NCBI GenBank assembly: GCA_005281725.1
Contig: SSBO01000009.1
Coordinates: 5,638,871-5,702,870, forward strand
Direction of reading: 5' to 3'
From: Wuchereria bancrofti
Taxonomy: Eukaryota; Nematoda; Chromadorea; Rhabditida; Onchocercidae
DNA length: 64,000 nt
The notes under the pieces are model-generated. The model was not told where the DNA came from, ran no database searches, and saw only the letters and a program-made list of their open reading frames with translations. Both the position numbers and the translations under genes were made by a program. Positions 24,955-37,032 of the stretch are shown here, in pieces (the first letter of the stretch is position 1; each line of letters starts with the position of its first letter).

Positions 24955-26889
24955 ATGAGGAGAATTGCTCTATATACGTGAATTGACGTAAAAGTAGACA
25001 TCATATTTCATTAAAATAATTAAAATAATCACATATTATTTGCAGGAGTAGTAAAACCTGCACTTCTAAACATGTTACAGAAGTAAAAATGAACGAGAAT
25101 CGAAACAAGCCTGGGAACAAAATTGCAACTATACCAAATGCTTTGTGCTTATTCAGGTTTGTTTCTTTGATTTGTAATTTCTATGCACTGATCTCATTTA
25201 CTTTTAAAACTACTTAACCACTCATTTATCTTTATATGAAGCGTTAAACGTAACTTATGCATTTGGGAAATCTACCTTACATTTATTCTCCTGCTCATCG
25301 ATATATATTGAAGATGACTGATTTTTCAAACTGCAGTGAGTGGTAGGAGTTAGTTGCTATGTCTGATTTTCTGGGAGTAATTTTAGAATTGGAATGACTC
25401 CAGTAATTGGATATTTAATAATAAAGGAATCATATATGATTGCACTAGCCTTATTTGCCGTTAGCGGAATAACGGACTGGGTTCGTTTAATTATTTTGTA
25501 ATATATTTTAAAATCTAATATGGTTTAATTGTTGCGCCTTCTGTATCTGCAATATCCACTTCTGAATAACCCGTAGATCTTAATTTACTTTTTCTGGCTG
25601 TAATGGATGGACTGATAAAAGTTTATTTTTGTTCTCAGATCTCATCACCTCTTCATTATCAGCGAAAAGCATGATATTGAACTGAGTATTAAATATTCCA
25701 TTTCGTTTTAATATCATGCTGTTGTGTAGTCATTGTGTTGTAATATGCCACTGATTTGTTAATTCTCAAATGATTTCTTTGCAGAATTACAAAGTCGTAG
25801 TCAAGATTAAAAAACATGTTAATTTCCGATAATGAATGGTTAAATTTTTTGTACGAGATTTTTTCCGAAAAAATTTGTTCAAAATCATTACATTTATACT
25901 CCATTTCAGTTGGATGGTTATATTGCTCGAAGTTTTTGGAGTCAAAGTTCGCTGGTTGGTAGTATAATTGACCCCGTGGCTGACAAATTACTTGTTACGA
26001 CCGTTTTTATTAGTCTCACTTACGTCAAACTTGTGCCATGTGACTTTTCTTCTTTAGTTTTATTGATATTAGATATTAGCTATTTTCTTAATTCTTAACC
26101 TTTTATTTTAAACTGTTTCATTTACAACATTCTCAGTTTTAGTGCCTCTTACTATTCTGGTGATTTTACGAGACGTTGGCCTTATTGCTGGCGGAGCTGT
26201 GACGAGATACAAAACACTTGAAAAACCGGTAACACTGGTCCGGTATTTTAGCCCATCTGTTTCACCACTTCAAGTTACACCAACATCTATTAGTAAAGTC
26301 TGTATTTCTCCGCCTTTCCTTTTTTCGACAGAAAAAATTAAGTAGGAGTCATGCAACTCTGTTTTTTTTAACGCACATCCCCTACCTGTTGATTTGTTGT
26401 CTTTTTACCCCATTCAAACATTGGAAATCCCAATTTTATTTTTTACACTTGGATTTTATATTTCAAATTTCCATTAGCTTCATCTGTTTTCTTTTTTGAG
26501 TCAAAGTTTCTTATGTTTAACTGAGCTGGTTGCACTAATTTTCTAGTGGACTTTACTTCCAATGTTTTAGTTTAATCGTACAGGTTTCATTCTTTATCTT
26601 TCTTAACTATGATAAATTTGAGCAAGTTTAGGTGAATACGGCACTTCAGATGTGTACAATCGGTGGAAGCCTGGTATCTCCTATATTAGGCTTTACGAAT
26701 CACCTTTTTCTAACACATATCTAGTGAGTCGGTTTTGTCATGAATATTTGCAAAAAAAAGTCTAGTCAAAAATTTTTATTTTAAGCAGATAACAAAATAC
26801 ATTTTAGCTTTGCTACTGCCGCAACAACGATCTATTCTGGGTTCCAGTACGCAAGGCTGACCAGAATGAAGCCAGTAAAGAAAGAATAA
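24955..26889 (+). CDS. crls-1: Cardiolipin synthase (CDP-alcohol phosphatidyltransferase)
   Basis: Condenses CDP-diacylglycerol with phosphatidylglycerol to make cardiolipin in the inner mitochondrial membrane. Exons: 24955-24977, 25046-25156, 25387-25480, 25910-26039, 26137-26297, 26632-26723, 26808-26889; all phases agree, giving 230 residues. The CDP-alcohol phosphatidyltransferase signature D-G-x2-A-R-x8-G-x3-D-x3-D is complete (D78, G79, A82, R83, G93, D97, D101). Family blocks match eukaryotic cardiolipin synthase: ATIPNALCLFRIGMTPVIGY, LVILRDVGLIAGG, SISKVNTALQM and ATTIYSGFQYA. Several membrane segments are evident. The short basic N-terminus (MRRIALYTSSK) suits a mitochondrial presequence; an in-frame ATG at 24784 would add 57 residues. 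A possible AATAAA signal lies at 27224-27229. Confidence 0.93.
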
Positions 26890-29800
26890 TAGTGAACTTT
26901 TGGATATTTTCACACTTTAGGTTTTTTTTTTATTTCTATGTTTTAATTGATGCGGAAACTTGAACAGTTAGTACCGCTTGATAAATATACGAATTTTAAG
27001 CAAACGAAATATTAGCTGTATGAAGTCCGAAATATTAAAAACTTATCTTTTCTTGCGAACGGACGGATTTTGTATCAGTTTATTATGGGATTTCATTGCA
27101 TAATTTTTTTTGCTTGAGAAACATAGATTTGATGACTAGCTGTAAAATACAACTTGTAATATGTGATATGTTTGATGATCTCTGTTACTGGTTGTTTTAC
27201 ATTAATATCAACTTCTTAAAATGAATAAAATTCCGATATTTTGTCGACATTTTGGGGTCATTTTACTTACAGAACTTTTATCTTTGTGTGGATGAGAATC
27301 TGATGTCTAAAGTGATACAAGAATGGTAAGATCGTGATGAATTTTTAAGAAAATTGTTTTCTCTTTTGTTTTCCAAAAGTTAATGTTTCATTATTATTAT
27401 TCTGAACTGGATGTTAGTTGAACTTGATTTTTATTTAATAGAACTGTTATGGAAGTCATTATGCTTATGCTTTGAGAATAATTATTCCATTGCCATGGCA
27501 CTGGCAATGGAATAATTATTCTCCGTATTTGATGACACGTGATAAACAGTAGACAGCTGATAGTGCAGATATGTCATGTTATGCTTTCACGTTTCAAGAA
27601 TGGCTCTAGCGCATAAACATTGCCGATCCCTTTGATAGTTCAGGGGAGTGATATAATTACTTTTCAAACAAACTCTACTCTTAATAAAGAAATATATCTC
27701 GGCTTGCTCAGTTTTCTCGTGGAAAATATTTTTTATTTTGGAACAGCCATTTCATTATTTCCTTTTTGTCGAATTGTCGTCTGAAATAAAAAAATCTAGG
27801 TTCGGAAATGTTCCTTCTGATGCTTTTGTCAATTCATAGTTATTAAGTGCAACGCTTTTTATTAATTTCAACTTATTTCAAGAGGGAAAATGAAATACGA
27901 TTCATAGTTATTAATATTAGGTTTTTTTTAGATCAGAGCCAGGAATGTTGTTAGTTCACAAATTAAACTTTACTGGTGATAACGTGAGAATTCTTTACTG
28001 CCTTACTACTCTACATGTTTGTAACTCAGTAATAGTTATGCAGGAAATAATTTTCGAATTAAGGAAAGGGAATGGAATCCTTGTTACATAAAGATTTTAT
28101 AATTGGTGGATGAAAATATGTTAAGGACATAGTAATAAGATTGGATTTCTTGGCTACAATTATATTCCAATCTTTATCAGCATTACGATGGATATTCGCA
28201 CATTGTGTTATTGTACTTCATTTTTTTGGACATATATTAAGAAATGCTAATTACAGATCTTTTGTTTAAAGCGTTAAATAACGATGGTTTTTAGCTAGAA
28301 TGAAATGCAGGGAAAAACGAACTTCGAAACTAACAAGTGGAGTAAACCAAAAAGGGACACGTTGATGGAAGGGAACAAATAAATAATTGACGCCAATTAG
28401 GGAATCTCTAAAGTGATTATTGTCTCGACCAAGATGAAAACGTGTTCTGTAATCCAGTTTTCCTGTCATCAATCTTTCTCCTATACCGTAATTTTATCCT
28501 ACATAGCAACCTTGATTTTGATTTTGTTCGGAGCTTAATTGTGTAAATGATTTTTGGAAAATTTAAAATTCCCTCTTTCCAAATTGAGTTTTTTTATATC
28601 TTGTAGATACTAATTTATCACTTTGTAACCATATGCTTTGGCGGAATCAACCTATTGATGGCTTTGAGTGGTAATATAGGAAAATTGAAATGGAATGGAT
28701 GACACTAATTAAGCACACCACTATTTGAGAAGTAACTGGGTATAATTCATTCACTTAATTTGCATTCTTCCTCCAAAAGAATAAACTGTTTGAGAATTCG
28801 ATCAATGCTGAATATTCGTCTGTTTTTTAAATTCAACACTTTAACAAAGAAATTAAATGAAGAAGGAGATGTAATGTTATGCACGGATGAGTATTATCAC
28901 GGATTTAATGTTGATCAATCTCACAGTGTTGTTGGACAATCTCAATTCCCATTGTTGCATGAAGTAACACTAAGCGTCCGATAAGTGAAGCTGCATTGAA
29001 TAAGAAACTCGTTATGCAGTCATTTCAATGTTTACTTATTCAATCCCTTCATTTCTCCTTATTTCCACTGATCAACTGTTCTAACACGTTAGTTAATTTA
29101 ATTTTACTTTGTTACATCATTGTGATAAATTATCGTTGTAAGTTTTATAACAACTCATACGTTTAGTGCATTTATTCACTTGCTAATTTCTATCGTTGAG
29201 TCATTAACTGTCACCAAAAAGACTATGAGAAACGACATTTATAACTATCGGATGTGAAGCTCGCATGTTTTGAAAGTAGCATGAAGAATATGGCCGTAAC
29301 TGTACCCAACGACATTTAATAAAATGCATTTATTGTGTTGGAGACAGAATTATTTTATGCATATGCTTTCAGTGTGTATTTACTAAATTCATTGATGGAT
29401 GTCATTTGACAATATCGATAGTAATTTAAACTTAATAATCAGTTAATTACTCCAAAAATGAACACTTTGAAGTATTTAAACGTCGTTTTACGGCCACATT
29501 TGTTCTAAATTTTCATTGCAACAAATCACCGCAGATCACTACTTTCTGGCAAATGTTTTGTGATTCTTTACAACCACCAGAAATTCTACATATGTGCTAA
29601 TATGTCCAGCAATCATTCAGCGATTTCGAATTGAGCTAAAATAGGTAATTATTTCAGCTTTCCGTAATTTACCTGTAACATAAGTCAGTTTAATTAGGAA
29701 TCAATTTTTAGCTCAAATTTAATAGCATGAATGTTTCTAAATGTGATGAAAGTATTAATCATGTATATCTATTATAATAAGCATTGTTCCGGATGGTTAA

Positions 29801-30905
29801 AATAAAGTTTTTTCTTTCCATTACTAATGAAAATGCTAGAAAGGATTTCTTATCTTTATCAAAAAACCGTGTTGATTCACCTTATCCGATGTTATCAACC
29901 AAACAGACATCGTTGCAACCATTTCTGAGAGCAGAACACATCAACGCACCTATTAGGATCTTATTTCTTTCCAAATTCCATGGGCTAATAACTTGCTGGT
30001 TGTGTTGGAAAGAATGAGAAAAATATAATAAGACTAAAACGATAGATTCAGGTACCGCCTGCAGATAGATGCAAAGATTTTGTCTCAAAAGTTAAACTGA
30101 TAGGGAATCATGTTGTCATCTATTTATCTACAAGAGCAACATTTGACTGAAAGTAAAAGAAAAAAGTGCTGGATGTTTGTCAATAAAGGTAGATGTCCGA
30201 AAAAGAAGTGTAATGGGAAATGGCGAAAAGAAAAAAGGGATGTCGAGAAAATGAGAGTACCGAATTGGTGGTGCTGTTGCTGTAATTCCGGGATTACTGC
30301 AATAATGTGATTTTAAAGAGGGCAAAAGACAACAAAGTGATGTAGTCATTACTAGTTTTTTGAATTTCAGCGAAAGATGAAAATTTTGTAAGGACTCTTT
30401 CATATGTATTACAAAGATTCACATGTTTGCCTTTTTTTGGAAACTTTTTCATAGTTTTGTTACAATTGGAAATTTTGTTTCAATTTTTTTAATTAAATGG
30501 TCAATTGTAAAAGTTTTGTTCTTACTTTCTCTTTTTCTAAATACAAGCTTTGAAAATTTTTGGCTCATTTTATAAAGATCCCAAGTAAAAGTCCGCCATA
30601 AGAAAGCTAAAGGCATTTATTTAAAAACAAATAATGTGGCAAATAATTAGATTTCAATCTTTAGCTTCATTTTTAAGACCATTATTTAGATATTCTTTGA
30701 ATTACTTTGCTATCTATACGTGTAATTAGCGTCTGCTTTGTCTAGTCACTAACTTTAAACTGCAGTCTAATTTAAAAATAAACTCTATGATGTAATGAAT
30801 GCTCTTATTGTTCTCCCATTAAATTTCATGAAATGCATTATATTACATTTCAAAAATTTGCTTTTCTAGAATTCAGATCAAAAAGATAAGTGATATTATT
30901 TTATA
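26890..30905. other. Spacer with a perfect hairpin, no supported gene
   Basis: About 4 kb of A+T-rich sequence between two plus-strand genes. The notable item is the perfect inverted repeat at 27474-27523. An open frame at 28760-28984 and a Cys/Lys-rich frame at 30110-30310 lack splice or family support. Confidence 0.5.
27474..27523. repeat. Perfect 22-bp inverted repeat with a 6-nt loop
   Basis: Arms at 27474-27495 and 27502-27523 are exact reverse complements around the loop TGGCAC. The arm begins GAGAATAATTATTCC and ends ATTGCCA. It lies 585 bp downstream of the cardiolipin synthase stop. Bacterial-style termination does not apply; it could be a small palindromic element, a pre-miRNA-like stem or a chance structure. 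Confidence 0.95.
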
Positions 30906-33003
30906 ATGCGATTGAATGGCGCATTAATTTTTGCACAATTATGGCTTATTATTGGTACTCAAAACACGAATGAATATGATAAGAAAGGTCTGGCAATGAT
31001 TCCAGAGATAAATTTTCTCTCAGTGCATCAAAAAACATTATCAACTTCGTTTCCTTCTAATAATTTGACGCAACATCCACACCAACAACATAATGAACGC
31101 CGTTTACTGAAGGATCGGAATCGCAGATTTCAACATTATCAACAAAAGAAAGGTTTACTTTACTTTAATTGAAATTATTTTTATGGAAAGACAATCAATT
31201 AAAAATGTTGCGAGAATTTTTGAAATAGAAATTTTTATGGAGTATTTATGGAGTTGTTTTCATTGACTTTTTGAAGTTATAGAGTAACGCTGTTTTGATT
31301 TTATTTTAGCAAAATGTACCCTAAATGTTTTTCCTTACTTCATAATATCACAAATTTTAACTAATTTAATTGAAAAGTAAAGTGCAACAACTATGAAGCA
31401 AAGTTTAATTTCCTAATTCTACTAATTCATTTAAAAACTTTCGAGCCTTTGATCATAGTAACATTTGACAAAACTTCAAGTATTCATCTTTTTGAACAAA
31501 GTATTTTGGATAACTGTAAAATAAAAAAACTATGAAAAACGTTGAATCAACAAAAGAAAATGGGATGAATTCTTTCCATAAATATAGCAAATAAACAAGT
31601 AGATTTTTCAACAAAAAACTGGTCAAAAATGCATCTAACATTCACAAACCAAATCATAATTTTGCTTTTCGAATTATAATTTTATAGTTATATACGTCAT
31701 CATTCATTAAACAGGAGAAACATCAATGAACAAGCTATCAGAAGATATTGAAAGTACTGTCGCAGAGCCACTTATCAGATTCCCTGTTGTGACATTTGTT
31801 CAGACATATGCTAGCAACGACACACGATTGATTCCTCCGGTAAACAGTAGCACTCTCCAAAATATCGCATTTCCTGTTTTGCCAAACAGTGGTACTTTTT
31901 TATCACTTTATCACTGTATCATTATTTCATGGTTTTTTTCAGTCCATGTCATCTCGTAATTGTCTTTAAGACGTTTTAATCGTTTTGGTGCATTGAAATA
32001 TTATTTTCTATCATTGCATTGTCATCACTCAACTAATAATTTGCTTGAAAGTACTGATCATAGCAAAGAAATCTAATCTTTTATATGTAAATCTTAAATT
32101 GATCGAATTTTGATCTCATTTCTCAATTCATTTTCGAGACAGTTTGTGAAAATTATTTTAGAAGAGCAGCGAAATAAAAAGAGAAGACTATCGAATAATA
32201 CGGGAGGACGTGAGGATGATAAGGATGACAAGAAGAAAGATGAGGTGGACAATGGTTTGAACGATAATGCGATTGATGTAGAGGTGGAAATCCTAAAAAA
32301 AATGGAACGTACCACGGTGAAAGTTCATAACTATCCTCCCGTTACCGAAGCTACTCCATTTCCTGTCACTGCAGACATTGCATCAGTTGATCCTCGATAT
32401 GTTGCAGGTTTATCGATGCTAGCACCTTCGATCCCCTTACCTTCCACACCTGGTCATCCACTTTCACACAGTTTTGATTTCGGAACCCGCACAACGGTTT
32501 CATATGCAACCCTTACTTCACCTCTGTCTTCAGGTGTTGCTCAAGAGCAGCACTATATTCAGAAACTGATTCAGCGACCAAACGTCACAGAATTATCTGC
32601 AATTCCCTCTTTCATAAGTGCTTCAGCACCGGTTGCACTGCCCATACCACCAAGCAAGGCTGAAACATCGCCCAGTCTTTTTAACATTCAATTACAAAAT
32701 TCTGGAATTAGCGCGCTGGTCGGTGATGGTCACTTCCGGAATTCAGGTAATACAAATGCAAGAAATATAGATAATTCACTTCGGCAACGTCACTTACCGG
32801 GGAGAATTCAAGTTCAAATGCAAGTACATCCTCGGGAACAGGAACCATTGGATGATATATTGGGCTGTACATGGGATATCGTTACTAATAGTTGCAAAGA
32901 TCTATTCTCTTTAAAACTCTGTTCACATTGTCATGACTTTGGGAACATTTTCCTGCATAACTGTAAATGCCTTGTGAAGTATATAACAACATTTCAAGCA
33001 TAG
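30906..33003 (+). CDS. Secreted Ser/Thr/Pro-rich protein with a cysteine-rich C-terminus
   Basis: Exons 30906-31152, 31715-31891 and 32162-33003; phases agree (1, 1), giving 421 residues. The N-terminus (MRLNGALIFAQLWLIIGTQ) looks like a cleavable signal peptide. A basic patch (NKKRRL) and an acidic/lysine stretch (EDDKDDKKKDEVD) follow early in exon 3, then a long low-complexity Ser/Thr/Pro region. The last 45 residues hold six cysteines in the pattern C-x8-C-x8-C-x2-C-x10-C-x-C, with WDIVTNSCKDLFSLKLC and CHDFGNIFLHNCKC. The dense spacing suggests a disulphide-bonded module after an unstructured linker. I do not recognise a named family. An AATAAA lies at 33238-33243, and an acceptor-like TTTCTAG about 35 bp upstream of the start may be a trans-splice site. 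Strong gene model, unknown function. Confidence 0.8.
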
Positions 33004-34583
33004 TACATTTCTCTTGTCTCCTGTCATCTTGTTACCAAACCATATTCCTTGTTCCAGTTGAAAATTGAAGACAACAAATCGTTGATAATTAAGACAACAG
33101 AACATTTCGAGTCAGTGGGATCCAAAAATTTTACACATTTCTACTTTATGAAAAACGTCACTTCAAGTTCATTGTAAATATTGGTCTATGATGATCATCA
33201 TCAAAACATTTCATCATATTGTTCGATATATGGCTTAAATAAATATATAAAAAGATAATTTGTTTATCATTGTATCCAATACCAAACTGTTCCGAGGTTT
33301 TTTTCGACTGCAATTTGTTTGTTACTTTTTCGTCTGTTTTGTTAATATTCTATTATATGTTTTATATGATGGGTATTTATTGCAAGTCATAAATTAATAA
33401 ATTTGGGATTTAAGCATTTCTAATCACTCAAATACTTTGATCATATTTCCTGCTTACAAGAATTAAATCTGTCAGTTATCAAGTATGCAAAGTTATATCA
33501 AAATCACTCGACTTTAGTAGCCATGTTGCATTTGAAATTTGAAGGATGGTTACTCTACTTCATAACGTTTGCTACTCAAATTAGCTCATTTTTCAAATTG
33601 CTCCTAAATAAAATGATAATAAAAAGACGAAAAAATGAAACAGAAAATATTTCCAATCTTCCCCGCTTAAATACAAACTGATAAGAGAAAACTGAAGAAA
33701 GCTGTAGTTACATAATGCAAACAATTTGCGCTCACGGATAATGACTAATAAGTTCACTTTAGAACTTCATCTCAGACTGCCAGAATTCAAAGACAAAACG
33801 AGTCTAAGAGATTTCCGATTTTCCGGTTTTCTGAAATTTGAATATAATCTAAAAATTGCATGTGTGAAAATACAAAAAAGCTTCGAGAGAAATGAATGTT
33901 GCCAATAATTGATGATATATTAACTTCGCGGTTTCCATTTGAGACGCATCCTGTGGACTTAATATTCAAGCCAACTTATTTCACGTGGGATCACGACTTC
34001 TTTTGCTTCAGGATCACGTGCATCAGTGTGGATATGTGATTATGGTTACGCAGTTTGGTTTCCTTCAGAGAGACAGTACAAGGAGTTGTCGTGGTTGTAT
34101 AATCATAATTAACATTAAAAGTATTGTTCCAGATGTAATCATTTAACAATGTACCAAAAATATTCCGGAAAATGATCTCGCTGATAGTTTTTTTTTTTTT
34201 TTGTTCCTAACATTTCAACTTTACAATCAGAAGGGAATTATCATTTTCTAGTACTTTTCTGCTATTAAATAAGAACTTTAGAACGATTATTTTAGTAATT
34301 TTTTTTGGTTTATTTAGTAATTTGAATATTTAACATGCAGTAATGCTGTTACCAAATTCCATTTTCCCCGTTTCCAACGAGTTGCTTAATTAATTGCTAG
34401 TCATTAATTTCAGATGTTACTAATTTGTAACAAATAAATCGTTCTATTCCATACTTTCGATAATGAGAATTAAGTATAAAATAGTTATATTTAAAATTAT
34501 AAAGAATGAAATGGGCTAAGATAACAGATTTATTAAGTTGCATATTTTACTGGAAGTAGTTTGGACTATGTGGTAAGACCGTA

Positions 34584-34703
34584 TTTACAATATTTTTATG
34601 ATAACAGTTGTTAAAACAATAGTGCTTTTTCACCTTCTTTTTTTTTTTTTTTACAATATTTTTATGATAACAGTTGTTAAAACAATAGTGCTTTTTCACC
34701 TTC
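34584..34703. repeat. Two-copy tandem duplication, period 66
   Basis: The same 54-bp block (starting TTTACAATATTTTTATGATA) occurs at 34584-34637 and 34650-34703, separated by a poly-T run. It is identical over the block as far as I can read, so the duplication is recent or an assembly artefact at the homopolymer. Confidence 0.9.
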
Positions 34704-36858
34704 CTTTTTTTCTAATCCTTTTTTCACTAACTTTCGTTGTACTCATTTAAATTTTTGAATTTATTCTTTTCATAGCTTTATTGTATTTTTTTTCTTTGAA
34801 TATTACCTTTCAAAAATGCGAAATACTTTAAGAACCTCATATGAACATTGACTAACCGTTGATTAATGGTGTGCCTCATTTGTTATAGCTTCTTAAATTA
34901 TGCTCATGTATTTTCCAGAAATTTAAAATGAAATAAATATGAAAAGCAAATCTTTTTTGATTAACAAATCCATTCTGCGTTATTTCACTAAACGTTTTTT
35001 GGAAAAGGGACATAGTTTTTTCTTTTTTTTTCAAATTCGAGTGTTTAGTTGGCATTAGCTTAACCGGTCTCCTGATAAAAGAGTATAAAAAGAAAATGAA
35101 ATAGGTAATGAAATGGTTTTTGTATTAAACTTTATTAATCTGAATTTTAATTTCGTTTCAATTAGTTAAGAAGTACTTAGCCGTTTTACGGGCAAAAACA
35201 CAGAATATGTTTTTAAGACAACATTTACTTCAGTATTTTTTTATTTCTTGATAATGACGATGATTAGATATGTTTGCTTAATCGTTACAACAAGGCTCTT
35301 TTCGTAATTCCAGCCAAGTGTTAAAAAAAACTAGTCTTTGAATGATTCATCTCTTACGTAATCAAGTGAACCTCGAAATAATCAAATAGCATAAAAAGAT
35401 AAAACGCTCATGGAGGAAAAATTGAAATTACCGAGGACGAAGCGAAATTAATTCTTTAATATCTTTATATTAAAAACAATATTTCAATTCTAAAAATTGT
35501 CATGAAAATCAAAAACTCATGACCACTATTTTTCTAAAAATAAGTTATATAAAAAACAATTTCTGTCAGAAAGTTATATCAACAGTCTCTGTTTAATGTT
35601 TAATGTCACATCCAAATTGAGTGCGCAAAGCTGATATGACATTTAAGTGACATATATGAAATGTCTCTATCACAGTTTGTGCAAAAGACTTTTTATCCCA
35701 TAAAGAGGTAATTCTTTTCAGTCTTTAAATTCTTCCTAATCGTTATTTTAATATTTATTATGTTTGCTTACATTCAACTAGTATTTATTAGTAGAAAGAT
35801 CTGCAAAAGTAAACTTGAAACTTCATGTTTCCAGTTTAAAGAATTCTGAAAAATTTGTTTTGGGGTAGTGCAGATGATATTATTGTTCAGCGCTTCAGGA
35901 AATAAGTTAATGCCGAGCTCTAATCGATGAAATAATGCGAAATGCAGGTCATCGCTATGGTTATTTTATTGATTTCTCTTTGAAAATAGCCAGTATCATC
36001 GAAATTTAAAAGCATCCAGAGAATTTTCACTCAGAAAAGTTTCTTAAAGCCAAGTTTCTATATAATTAATTCCTGGTGTTTCAGTGCTACTTCATTAAAA
36101 TATTCTAAGGATTTACTTTGCTACTTTAAATTTCTTATCACCGCACTTAGAATGAATTATTCAATAGAATGCCAAATGATGTTCAAAACAAGGAAGCTAT
36201 TATGGATGAATTATTTAACCTTAAGTGAATAATCTTGGCATGTTTATTTGTTTTCCGAGTATTGCAAAAGAAAAAAATCGCACACAGCTTTACGTAAAAC
36301 ACGAAAAGAATTAACAGAGTTAATTAATAGAGACCAATAAGTAAATTAATAGACCAATAAAATAAGTAAGTCTTTCTTGAAATGAAATTCCAAATTTGAT
36401 GCACAGAAAAGCTAAACTCAATTTATATTTTTAAATAGTGATTATCTTTTATGAATGTAGACCTTTAGCCATGAGCCATGTGATAATAATTCATATTTCT
36501 TATCACTTTTTCTCATGTAACAACTTTTCTGAAATGTAACCATAATACAGCATTGGGGAATTCCTGCGCAACTGGAAGAATGTATTTGCATGATTAATAG
36601 AATAGAACAAAACTTTAGTTTGCTTACATATGTTAGACCTTTCAGAATGTAACGAAGAAGCATAAAAATTAATTTGTGCGAATCATCGTCCAATATTTGT
36701 TGGGAAAGACTCAGTGAAATTTTGTTATTAAGCGTATTAAAGTTAAATTTGCAGCCTTTCCAAACTATTCCGTCCTTCAGCAAGCAATGTTGTTCACTGC
36801 TTATTATTTTCATCTGAATACCTGGGCGTTAATCAGCAAATTTTCAAGTATCTTTCAG

Positions 36859-37032
36859 ACATTGATTTTGTACTTGGAATTATGGATTTGTCGGAGTATA
36901 ATTTATCAGAAAACTGACAGGATGGATAGCATTGAATGGTTTAAAAAACAAGTGAATTTGATGAAGTCATCCCAACGGATGCCGCATTCGTACCATAGCA
37001 ACAAGAAACATGTAAAGCCTTATATTTGTTGA
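36859..37032 (+). pseudogene. Orphan exon related to the 76-residue membrane protein
   Basis: After a TTTCAG acceptor this block is open to a TGA at 37030-37032. Its product (RMDSIEWFKKQVNLMKSS) resembles the second exon of the gene at 56529-56936 (DMTYIQWLKKQFPALRQ): the W-x-KKQ core aligns at the same distance from the exon start and from the hydrophobic segment. No partner first exon was found upstream, so this is either a paralogue with an unseen first exon or a remnant. The similarity is short, and I give it moderate weight only. Confidence 0.35.

Noticed and set aside
28760..28984. Open frame with an ordinary-looking hydrophilic second half
   Set aside because: No in-frame partner exons or family match; could be a lone exon but cannot be supported.
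30110..30310. Cys/Lys-rich frame resembling a CCCH zinc finger
   Set aside because: The spacing C-x8-C-x4-C lacks the final histidine, and the rest is low-complexity basic sequence.
36442..36813. Open frame of 123 codons on the minus strand
   Set aside because: A+T-rich composition, no domain, no splice context, and it partly overlaps the plus-strand exon-like block; chance open frame.
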